Positions 1 to 5,461 of a stretch of 5,461 bases of DNA are shown here, piece after piece. Origin of the DNA: JBHENW01 sp046261875. GTDB lineage: Bacteria; Acidobacteriota; Thermoanaerobaculia; UBA5066; Gp7-AA6. Below the pieces are notes generated by a model. It was given only the letters and a program-made list of their open reading frames with translations. It ran no database searches and was not told the origin of the DNA. Positions within the stretch are counted from its first letter, which is position 1; every line of letters starts with the position of its first letter. The stretch is from positions 1 through 5,461 of the forward strand of contig JBHENW010000081.1 of NCBI GenBank assembly GCA_046261875.1, in the 5' to 3' direction. The position numbers and the translations under genes were made by a program.

Positions 1-141
1 ACCGAAATCCACGAGCTTCACACCCGACTTCGTCAGCATGACGTTGCCGGGCTTCAGATCCCGATGCACGATCCCCTGCCGGTGCGCCTTGTCCAGCGCG
101 TCGGCCATCTCGATCCCGTAGCGCAATGTCTGCTCGATGGG
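1..141. repeat. Direct terminal repeat, left copy (141 bp)
   Basis: Bases 1-141 match 5321-5461 at every position by direct reading. The repeat encodes 47 codons of the kinase catalytic loop (residues 107-153 of kinase A, including HRD, Lys136, Asn139 and DFG), and the reading frame is the same in both copies. It has no inverted-repeat ends or target-site signature, so it is not a transposon terminus. The length equals the default largest k-mer of MEGAHIT, which points to an overlap made by the assembler at a loop in its graph. Confidence 0.97.
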
Positions 142-459
142 GAGCGGCCCCTTCGCGAGCCGGTCGGTGAGCGTCTCCCCCTCGAGGAACTCCATGACGA
201 GGTAGTCCGTCCCGTCCTGCTGGCCCACGTCGTAGAGCCCGCAGATGTGCGGATGCGAGAGAGAGGAGATCGTCTTCGCCTCCCGCTCGAATCGCTGGCG
301 GACTTCGGGGTTCTCGGACAGATGCGATGGCAGCACCTTGATCGCAACAGTCCGATCCAGCCGCGTGTCCCTCGCTTTATAGACCTCCCCCATCCCGCCA
401 GCGCCCAGAGGCGCAAGAATCTCGTAAGGACCGAGGCGCGCGCCGGGCGCTAGGGTCAC
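1..459 (-). CDS. N-terminal part of a membrane Ser/Thr protein kinase (kinase A or a near-identical paralog A'), runs off left edge
   Basis: Seen: an open frame of 153 codons starting at GTG (459-457) and leaving the window at base 1. It holds the kinase N-lobe and catalytic loop: LGPYEIL at residues 9-15, glycine-rich loop GAGGMGEVY (19-27), ATP-binding Lys41 in VAIK, the likely alpha-C Glu60 in RFERE, HRD at 132-134, Lys136, Asn139 and DFG at 151-153. The GTG is preferred because the first in-frame Met lies inside the glycine loop, so the start must be upstream of LGPYEIL. The GTG also overlaps the TGA of the preceding gene by four bases. Inferred: a cytoplasmic Hanks-type kinase domain, co-translated with the upstream kinase. 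Codons 107-153 are base-identical to the right end of the window and in the same frame, so this is either the missing front of the right-edge kinase (889 aa when joined) or the start of a third gene. Confidence 0.93.
   Translation of the reverse strand, partial: MTLAPGARLGPYEILAPLGAGGMGEVYKARDTRLDRTVAIKVLPSHLSENPEVRQRFEREAKTISSLSHPHICGLYDVGQQDGTDYLVMEFLEGETLTDRLAKGPLPIEQTLRYGIEMADALDKAHRQGIVHRDLKPGNVMLTKSGVKLVDFG
379..436 (-). repeat. Paralogous near-identical 58-bp block, copy in the left-edge kinase
   Basis: Bases 379-436 differ from 3033-3090 at only four positions, all A/G changes, by direct alignment. The block encodes residues 9-27 and the start of the next codons, from LGPYEIL through the glycine loop. 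Outside it the two genes diverge visibly at DNA level. It is a shared segment of duplicated genes, not a mobile element. Confidence 0.85.
456..459 (-). promoter_or_regulatory. GTGA stop/start overlap coupling kinase B to the next kinase
   Basis: On the minus strand GTGA contains the GTG start of the left-edge kinase (459-457) and the TGA stop of kinase B (458-456). The geometry is the same as at the other junction, with a different rare start codon. It supports the GTG as the true start and implies translational coupling. Confidence 0.8.
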
Positions 460-3113
460 TCGAGGCTCGCCTTCCAGATGTCCCCCTCTTGCAGTGTCCG
501 GCGGAGATAGATCGAGCGGTTGTCCTTCGGGATCGCGAATTCCCACGAGCCTTGGCCTACCGGCATGACGATCCGGGACCTCTTTGTCCGCGCGTCAAGG
601 AGAACCAGATCGGAGCGGTCGCGAAACAGCAGGCGGCGCCCGTCATTGAGCCACATGGGACTTTGCCCCGAATCGGACAACCATTCGTACTTGCCGGACT
701 CGATCGAGAAGAGGACGATTCCTCCAGACGGCTCTGTTGTTCTTTCCCCTCGGAGACGCCCGTGGCCAGCCAGGATGCGTCCGTCAGGGGACCAGTCGTT
801 GACGAAGAACCATTTGCCCTCACCGAGTGGCGGGAAAGGCTCAGGAGTTCCCTCGCCGGGTGTCCTGCCCAGGCGGAAAAGTTGGCTTCCCGTACCGTCC
901 GGAAAAGCGAGCGCGCTCCCATCGGGCGACCAGTGCGGGAACCAGGGACCTCTCGGGTGGTTCTTCGTGAGCTGGACGAGATTTCCGCCGTCGGGGTCAA
1001 TCATCCAGATGTCGTAGCGCCCTCCCCGGTCGGAGTAGAACGCGATCCGTTTCCCGTCGGGCGACCAGCGAGGGCCGCGATCCTTGTGCGCATCGTCCAT
1101 CAACTGCCGCAGGCCTGTTCCGTCCGACCGGATCAGGAAAATGTCTTCCTGGCCGCCGGACGGCCGGAACGCAACCCATTGGCCGTCGGGAGAGACGCTC
1201 ATATTCGCGATCGCCATCGAGCTCTGATAGATCGTCGCCGGCTCTCCGACGACCTTTTCGCTCTGCGAATCAAACCCGTTTTTTTGAACAGTCGAAAGTG
1301 AATGGAGCGACTGGTAGGCGAGATGCCGGCCGTCATGCGAGAGGCTGAACTGGCCGGTTTGGGCGGCTTGCAGGGTTAGGGGCTCAGGCTGCCCGCGGAT
1401 TTCGCCTGTTCGCTCGTCAATCGCCACGCGCCAGAGGTTCAGGCCGCCTCCCCGGTCACTCGCAAAGTAGAGGAACTTCCCGTCCGGCGACCAGACCGGG
1501 TTCCAGTCCAAGGCCGCGTCGTTTGTGACGGATACGGGCGTGGCCTTCTCCGTGCCCTCTGCCGGAATGGTCCAGATGTCGCGCTGGCCGGTCTCTCCCC
1601 GAAGCCCCCAGTAGGCGATCCGGGACCCATGCGGAGACCAGCTCGGCTGCACCGCATCCTCGCCCCGCAAAAGAGGCCGCCTCCGGCCGGTCGCGACGTC
1701 CACAGCCGACAAGTCGGCCTTTCCGCTCCGGTCGAACGGCATGGAAATGTCTTCGGTCGAGACGGCGATCTCTTTGCCGCTCGGGGACCACGCCGGGTTG
1801 GCTCCGAAGTCGGTCAAGCGCCGGACGTTTTCCCCCGTCGCGCCCATCAGGTAGATGCCTCCGCCGTCCCGATCCGAGCGAAAAGCGATCAGTTCCCCGG
1901 TCGGCGAAAAGGCAGGCTGGTTGTCGGTCTTGTCGGAATCCTTGGTCAGATTGATGGTGTTTCGTCCCTCGACCCTCTGCAAGTAGATGTCGGTATTTCC
2001 TGAACTCCAGGCGCCGTAGACGATCGACGTTCCATCGGGCGAAAGGCTCGGGAAACTTTCGAGTCCGGACTGGAAGGTGAGCTGCGCGAAATTCGACGGC
2101 TGTGTGACTCGCGCCGGAGCTTTTTTCGCGGTGGCTCGCTGGCCCGCGAGATAAGCGAGAAGAAGAAGGGGGAGAGTGAGCCAGGGAAGGAGGCGCCGGC
2201 CGCGGATATTCCACGCCGCCGCGGCCGGGAGCGATAGAGGACCGCTCGTCAACGAAGTCGCCGACAGCGTCTCCAGGTCGAAGGCGAGGTCGCGCGCGGA
2301 CTGAAAGCGCGCCTCGGCCGACTTTTCGAGACAGTGGTTGACGATCCGTTCCAGCCCCTCCGGAATCCTCCGGTTGGTCTCCGAGAGATCCGGCGGGTCT
2401 TTGGTCAGGATGGCGGAGATCGTGTCCGCAGCCGTGTCGCCGGGGAACGCCCGCTTATCCGACAGCATCTCGTAGAGGATCGCCCCGAAGCTGAAGATGT
2501 CCGAGCGAGCGTCTGCCGTCTTTCCGCGCACCTGCTCGGGGGACATGTAGCCGAGCGTGCCCAGCACCATTCCGGGCTCTGTCCCGGGAGAGGCCGTCGG
2601 CAGATTCGTCTCCCCCGCGCCCCCCTCCGCCGGCTGCGTGAGTTTCGCTAACCCGAAGTCGAGGATCTTCACCCGGCCGTCGGGTGTGACGAAGATGTTC
2701 TCCGGCTTCAGGTCCCGGTGAACGATCCCCCTCTCGTGAGCGGCCGCCAGCCCCTGCGCGATCTGTATTGCGTGGCCGATGGCTTTCCGCGGCGGAATGC
2801 CGCCAGCGGCGAGCCGGCTTCGCAGCGTCTCCCCCTCCAGAAGCTCCGAGACGATGTAGGGCGAACCGTCGTGCGTCCCGATGTCGTGGATGGCGAGAAT
2901 GTTCGGGTGATTGAGGGAGCCGGCCGCCTGTGCCTCTTTCTCGAAGCGGCTCAGCCGGTCCGGATCCGACGAGAGTGCGGGAGGCAGGACCTTGACCGCC
3001 ACCTCGCGCTTCAGCCGCTCGTCCCGCGCCCGATAGACCTCCCCCATCCCGCCGGCGCCCAAAGGCGCGAGGATCTCGTAAGGACCGAGGTGGGAACCGG
3101 TCGAAAGGCTCAA
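456..3113 (-). CDS. Membrane-anchored Ser/Thr protein kinase with C-terminal PD40/TolB-like beta-propeller (kinase B, complete, 885 aa)
   Basis: Predicted to phosphorylate Ser/Thr on unknown targets, with the propeller as a possible sensing or protein-binding module. Domains seen: kinase at about residues 12-280, with glycine loop 19-27, Lys41 (VAVK), Glu60, HRD 132-134, Lys136, Asn139, DFG 152-154, SPE at 191-193 in place of APE, Asp205 and Arg269. The Arg before the catalytic Asp makes it an RD kinase, a class usually switched on by activation-loop phosphorylation; Thr169, Thr173, Thr178 and Thr186 are available. One hydrophobic span lies at 308-324 (bases 2192-2142), flanked by basic residues. 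Twelve SPDG-like repeats follow at about 357, 402, 442, 492, 541, 591, 640, 683, 728, 774, 821 and 861, 40-50 residues apart, fitting two six-bladed propellers. The TTG start overlaps the upstream stop and is the only start-like codon near it that keeps the whole ATP-binding loop. No frame break is seen. Confidence 0.96.
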   Translation of the reverse strand: MSLSTGSHLGPYEILAPLGAGGMGEVYRARDERLKREVAVKVLPPALSSDPDRLSRFEKEAQAAGSLNHPNILAIHDIGTHDGSPYIVSELLEGETLRSRLAAGGIPPRKAIGHAIQIAQGLAAAHERGIVHRDLKPENIFVTPDGRVKILDFGLAKLTQPAEGGAGETNLPTASPGTEPGMVLGTLGYMSPEQVRGKTADARSDIFSFGAILYEMLSDKRAFPGDTAADTISAILTKDPPDLSETNRRIPEGLERIVNHCLEKSAEARFQSARDLAFDLETLSATSLTSGPLSLPAAAAWNIRGRRLLPWLTLPLLLLAYLAGQRATAKKAPARVTQPSNFAQLTFQSGLESFPSLSPDGTSIVYGAWSSGNTDIYLQRVEGRNTINLTKDSDKTDNQPAFSPTGELIAFRSDRDGGGIYLMGATGENVRRLTDFGANPAWSPSGKEIAVSTEDISMPFDRSGKADLSAVDVATGRRRPLLRGEDAVQPSWSPHGSRIAYWGLRGETGQRDIWTIPAEGTEKATPVSVTNDAALDWNPVWSPDGKFLYFASDRGGGLNLWRVAIDERTGEIRGQPEPLTLQAAQTGQFSLSHDGRHLAYQSLHSLSTVQKNGFDSQSEKVVGEPATIYQSSMAIANMSVSPDGQWVAFRPSGGQEDIFLIRSDGTGLRQLMDDAHKDRGPRWSPDGKRIAFYSDRGGRYDIWMIDPDGGNLVQLTKNHPRGPWFPHWSPDGSALAFPDGTGSQLFRLGRTPGEGTPEPFPPLGEGKWFFVNDWSPDGRILAGHGRLRGERTTEPSGGIVLFSIESGKYEWLSDSGQSPMWLNDGRRLLFRDRSDLVLLDARTKRSRIVMPVGQGSWEFAIPKDNRSIYLRRTLQEGDIWKASLE
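470..475 (-). promoter_or_regulatory. Possible ribosome binding site (GGAAGG) for the GTG start
   Basis: The minus strand reads GGAAGG at 475-470, leaving 10 nt to the GTG at 459. It resembles a Shine-Dalgarno core with a slightly long spacer, and it lies inside the last codons of kinase B. A purine-rich hexamer can occur by chance in this sequence, so the call is tentative. Confidence 0.35.
1279..1285 (-). other. In-frame A_AAA_AAC slippery heptamer in kinase B
   Basis: The minus strand reads CAA AAA AAC (Gln610-Lys611-Asn612), giving seven A's placed as a classical -1 slippery heptamer. A one-base backward slip would meet a TGA after Arg-Val and cut the protein at about 613 residues, inside the propeller array. 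The sequence match is certain; slippage is not shown, and I did not identify a stimulating hairpin. Confidence 0.4.
3033..3090 (-). repeat. Paralogous near-identical 58-bp block, copy in kinase B
   Basis: This is the partner of 379-436, with 54 of 58 bases equal and no gaps. It lies at the same place in the protein (residues 9-27), starting 23 bases inside the gene. Such blocks can serve as homology for recombination between neighbouring kinase genes and can also confuse short-read assembly. Confidence 0.85.
3110..3113 (-). promoter_or_regulatory. TTGA stop/start overlap coupling kinase A to kinase B
   Basis: Read on the minus strand, the four bases TTGA hold the TTG start of kinase B (3113-3111) and the TGA stop of kinase A (3112-3110). 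Overlaps of this type are a known arrangement for termination-reinitiation, where the ribosome finishing one gene starts the next. Only a weak purine stretch (GGCGGA, bases 3128-3123) stands 9 nt upstream of the TTG, so coupling probably matters more than an independent ribosome site. Coupling is inferred from the arrangement. Confidence 0.8.
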
Positions 3114-5461
3114 TGCTTCAAATCCGCCGTCCAGTGGAGAACAAGTGTCAAGGCCGAGGAGGTTCCTTCGCCGACGTCGGTGCTCACGAGGAAGCGCTGC
3201 CCGTCCGGCGAGGCGTCGTAGCTGTACAGATCAGTGGCGGAGACGGGCACCCGACGACGAGTCTGGAAAAGAACGGTCGGAATGCCGGCTTCAAACGACG
3301 GACCGGGCTTCACCGCCACCGCCATCAGCTTTCCGTCGGGCGCCAGATAGAAGAGCTCCTTCCCGTCCCGCCGCCATCGCGGCTCGGTGCCCCCCGCGCT
3401 CGTCACCCTCCAGTTGCCGCCCGGTCCCGGGAAGGGCGCGACGAAGATCTCCCACCGACCCGATTCGTTCGAGGCATAGGCCACCCACCGCCCGTCCGGC
3501 GAGAACTGCCCGTGACTCACGCCGAACGGCGACTTCAGGAACGGAGCCGGCTTGCCGGCACCGCCGATCGGCACCGACCACAGCTCGAGGTTCGAGGTGG
3601 CGTCCACGACGCGGTACAGAAGGTTCTTTCCATCCGGCGACCAGTCCGAGGTGTACTTGGCTCTCTCCGATTTGACGAGGACGTCCTCGGTTCCCTCGCC
3701 GCCGGAGCTCCGCTGATAGACATCGGGGTGGCCGCCGCGGATGGACATGAAGGCGAGCCGGTTTCCGTCCGGCGACCAGAGCGGGACGGCGTCGATCGCG
3801 GCGTCGGACGTGATGCGCGTGGCCACGCCGCCGGACGAGGGATAGATCCAGAGGTCCATGTTTCCCGTCTGGTGGTCCATGATGTCCAGGGCGACCCGCG
3901 TCCCGTCCGGTGAAATGCGAGGGTTGGCCTGATCGCTGGGAGCGCCGAGGGTGCCCACCTCGCGGCCGCCCCGATCCAGCCAGACCATCTGCGACAGGGC
4001 GGAGGGCGACTCCCCCTGATACACGAGCAGCCCGCTCTCCGAAACCGAGTACAGCGCGTTGGCCGTCTGCGGGAAGTACTGGATCTGCTCGGCGAGGGGG
4101 AAGGGATCACCGATGATCTGAAGGCTTTTCGCGTCGAAGGGCTGGGCCAGCAAGTTTTTTTCGCGCAGGAAGAGGAGGTACCCGGGTGGTGCGTAAGCGA
4201 GCTTGGACTTGGTGGTCACAAGGAACTTCTCTTCCTTCGAGTCGAGCGACCCCGCGTAGACCCCCATGCGCTCCGGCTCTTCCGCGGACCCGAAGCTGGT
4301 GATCAGGTAGAGAAACCGGCGCCCGTCAGGAAGGAAAAGGGGCCACCGGTGGCTCGTCTCTCCTCTCGCCGGGTCGAATCGGGTCACTTGCTCCGGACGC
4401 CCGCCGGAAGCGGAGACGCGATAGAGCGGGCCATCGGGGACGGGCGTGAAAAGGATGACCCCATCTCGACTCCAGCTTCCCCCGCGGTTGATGGGCGCAT
4501 CGCAGATCGTCTGAGCCGGTCCGCTCGAGGCGTCGATCTTCTTGAGCTTCCCGTCCGCGAAGAACGCGATGAATCGGCTGTCCGGCGACCAGAAGGGAAA
4601 AGAAGGATTCTCCGTGCCGGGAAGCGCCTGCAGCGAGAGGGTGTCGAGGGGACGGATCCAGAGGAGATTCCTTCCCGAGGAGTCCCTGGCGACGACGACG
4701 AGCCTGCGGCCGTCGGGTGAGAGAGCGAGGCTGCGGAGGGCCGTCTTCTCCGGCAGGACGATGGAAGAACGCAACGGTCGCGCGAGAGCTGCGAGCTGCC
4801 GCCGGGAACGCGTCACCGCCGTCACGCCCGCGAGGGCGACGAGGAGAACGAGCGCCGCCCACACGAGCCGTTCGAGGTTACGCCGCGGAGCGGCGGGCGC
4901 CGTCGCGATGTCGGCCCCCTCGGCGATCCACTTCAGTTGCAGCATCACGTCATGCGCCGTCTGCCAGCGGTCGTCGGGGTCCTTGGCCAGGCAGGTCTTG
5001 ACGACGCGGTTCAGGGCCGGAGGCGCCATGGGTTGGATGGTGGAGATCGTTTTCGGCTCGTCCTTCAAGATCGCTCCGATGAGCGACGCCTGGCTGCTAC
5101 CCGAGAAGGCCTTCTCTCCCGTCGCCATCTCGTAGAGGACCGAGCCCAGCGCGAATATGTCCGTCCTCGCGTCGGCTTCCCTGCCTTCCAGTTGCTCGGG
5201 CGCCATGTATTGGAACGTACCGAGGATCGTCCCCTCCGCCGTCAGATTCGGCGCCTTCGTCGGCATCGCCGTCGCGCTCGAGAAGACGGAAGCCGGCCCG
5301 ACGGTCGCGAACTTGGCCAGACCGAAATCCACGAGCTTCACACCCGACTTCGTCAGCATGACGTTGCCGGGCTTCAGATCCCGATGCACGATCCCCTGCC
5401 GGTGCGCCTTGTCCAGCGCGTCGGCCATCTCGATCCCGTAGCGCAATGTCTGCTCGATGGG
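3110..5461 (-). CDS. Membrane-anchored Ser/Thr protein kinase with C-terminal beta-propeller (kinase A), 5' end outside the right edge
   Basis: Seen: 783 codons plus a TGA stop (3112-3110), open at the right edge. The frame enters at the codons for PIEQT just before the catalytic loop, so the N-lobe is missing here. Wrapped onto the left end of the window it becomes an 889-aa protein; that numbering is used here. HRD 132-134, Lys136, Asn139, DFG 151-153, a Ser/Thr-rich activation loop, APE 193-195, Asp207 and Arg271 indicate an active RD kinase. A transmembrane span lies at about 305-322 (bases 4867-4814). SPDG-like repeats sit near 353, 397, 436, 482, 622, 668, 713, 759, 802 and 856, with a poorly conserved stretch around 490-620, so the propeller is less regular than in kinase B. 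The ending LVLHWTADLKH is typical of acidobacterial kinases of this kind. The next gene starts within its last four bases. Target and ligand are unknown. Confidence 0.95.
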   Translation of the reverse strand, partial: PIEQTLRYGIEMADALDKAHRQGIVHRDLKPGNVMLTKSGVKLVDFGLAKFATVGPASVFSSATAMPTKAPNLTAEGTILGTFQYMAPEQLEGREADARTDIFALGSVLYEMATGEKAFSGSSQASLIGAILKDEPKTISTIQPMAPPALNRVVKTCLAKDPDDRWQTAHDVMLQLKWIAEGADIATAPAAPRRNLERLVWAALVLLVALAGVTAVTRSRRQLAALARPLRSSIVLPEKTALRSLALSPDGRRLVVVARDSSGRNLLWIRPLDTLSLQALPGTENPSFPFWSPDSRFIAFFADGKLKKIDASSGPAQTICDAPINRGGSWSRDGVILFTPVPDGPLYRVSASGGRPEQVTRFDPARGETSHRWPLFLPDGRRFLYLITSFGSAEEPERMGVYAGSLDSKEEKFLVTTKSKLAYAPPGYLLFLREKNLLAQPFDAKSLQIIGDPFPLAEQIQYFPQTANALYSVSESGLLVYQGESPSALSQMVWLDRGGREVGTLGAPSDQANPRISPDGTRVALDIMDHQTGNMDLWIYPSSGGVATRITSDAAIDAVPLWSPDGNRLAFMSIRGGHPDVYQRSSGGEGTEDVLVKSERAKYTSDWSPDGKNLLYRVVDATSNLELWSVPIGGAGKPAPFLKSPFGVSHGQFSPDGRWVAYASNESGRWEIFVAPFPGPGGNWRVTSAGGTEPRWRRDGKELFYLAPDGKLMAVAVKPGPSFEAGIPTVLFQTRRRVPVSATDLYSYDASPDGQRFLVSTDVGEGTSSALTLVLHWTADLKH
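4155..4161 (-). other. In-frame A_AAA_AAC slippery heptamer in kinase A
   Basis: The minus strand reads GAA AAA AAC (Glu540-Lys541-Asn542 in joined numbering), again seven A's with the codon phase of a -1 slippery site. The -1 frame reaches a TGA after about 15 further codons, so slippage would truncate the propeller. The same motif occurs in kinase B. Function is speculative. Confidence 0.4.
5321..5461. repeat. Direct terminal repeat, right copy (141 bp)
   Basis: This copy is identical to bases 1-141. If the two copies are merged the unit is 5320 bp, and the kinase frame continues from the CCC codon at 5461-5459 into the CTC codon at 144-142 without a shift. The repeat ends exactly at the window end, as expected for a contig-end overlap. 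Confidence 0.97.

Noticed and set aside
1..141. Terminal repeat as the LTR or direct repeat of a mobile element
   Set aside because: The repeat is internal coding sequence for the kinase catalytic loop, with no inverted termini, integrase or transposase. It ends exactly at the window edges.
489..1301. Long plus-strand open frame of about 270 codons opposite kinase B
   Set aside because: Its product has no recognisable domain and the composition of an antisense shadow in a GC-rich gene. The opposite strand has clear kinase and propeller motifs throughout.
781..1494. Spaced short repeats resembling a CRISPR array
   Set aside because: The repeats are only about 15 bases, imperfect and unevenly spaced, and encode the WSPDG motif of propeller blades in frame.
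2121..2126. A6 run on the minus strand as a third slippery site in kinase B
   Set aside because: The codon phase is GCG AAA AAA GCT, which does not fit X_XXY_YYZ with an A at the first position, and the run is only six A's.
3113..3913. Plus-strand open frame of about 266 codons opposite kinase A
   Set aside because: It lies fully antisense to clear propeller repeats, shows no motif, and its repeated residue patterns mirror the SPDG repeats of the real gene.
4326..4862. Second minus-strand open frame in another phase inside kinase A
   Set aside because: It is low in hydrophobic order and rich in Arg, Pro and Gly, as expected for an out-of-frame reading of a GC-rich gene.
1..5461. A small circular plasmid, virus or satellite replicon of 5320 bp
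   Set aside because: The ends do overlap, but the unit is two cellular-type kinase genes with no replication or packaging gene and no non-coding base for an origin. The overlap length matches an assembler k-mer.

Overview
The window is a GC-rich stretch, coding end to end on the minus strand only. It carries a head-to-tail chain of large membrane-anchored serine/threonine protein kinases, each with a C-terminal PD40/TolB-type beta-propeller. This architecture is abundant in Acidobacteriota (Solibacter-type and related soil lineages), and several habits seen here fit that group: a start of the form LGPYEIL followed by a GAGGMGEVY loop, WSPDG propeller repeats, and an ending like 'VLHWTADLK'. 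The phylum is inferred from family resemblance, not from a marker gene.

Layout in the direction of transcription, right to left. Kinase A (5461 down to 3110) enters from the right edge already past its N-lobe. It runs through the catalytic loop, a transmembrane segment and a propeller, and stops at 3110. Kinase B (3113 down to 456) is complete at 885 aa and starts at TTG, overlapping A's stop by 4 bases. A third kinase start (459 down to 1) begins at GTG, overlapping B's stop by 4 bases, and runs off the left edge after 153 codons. No stretch is non-coding, so no promoter, terminator or intergenic region can be annotated.

The most important structural fact is that bases 1-141 and 5321-5461 are identical. 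Joining the ends gives a 5320-bp unit in which the left-edge kinase start and the right-edge kinase body fuse in frame into one 889-aa protein. The loop then holds exactly two genes and nothing else: (890 + 886 codons) x 3 - 8 = 5320. A repeat of exactly 141 bp equals the default largest k-mer of the MEGAHIT assembler. The contig is therefore best read as a loop in an assembly graph, caused by tandem near-identical kinase genes in a chromosome, rather than as a replicating circle, since it has no replication gene or origin. In the alternative reading the left-edge start belongs to a third, paralogous gene, A'.

Functionally, both proteins look like active RD-type kinases (Lys41, Glu60, HRD, Asn139 and DFG all present), with a cytoplasmic N-terminal kinase, one membrane span and a propeller that should lie outside the cytoplasm. 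The 4-base stop/start overlaps imply an operon with translational coupling. The ligands and phosphorylation targets cannot be read from the sequence.
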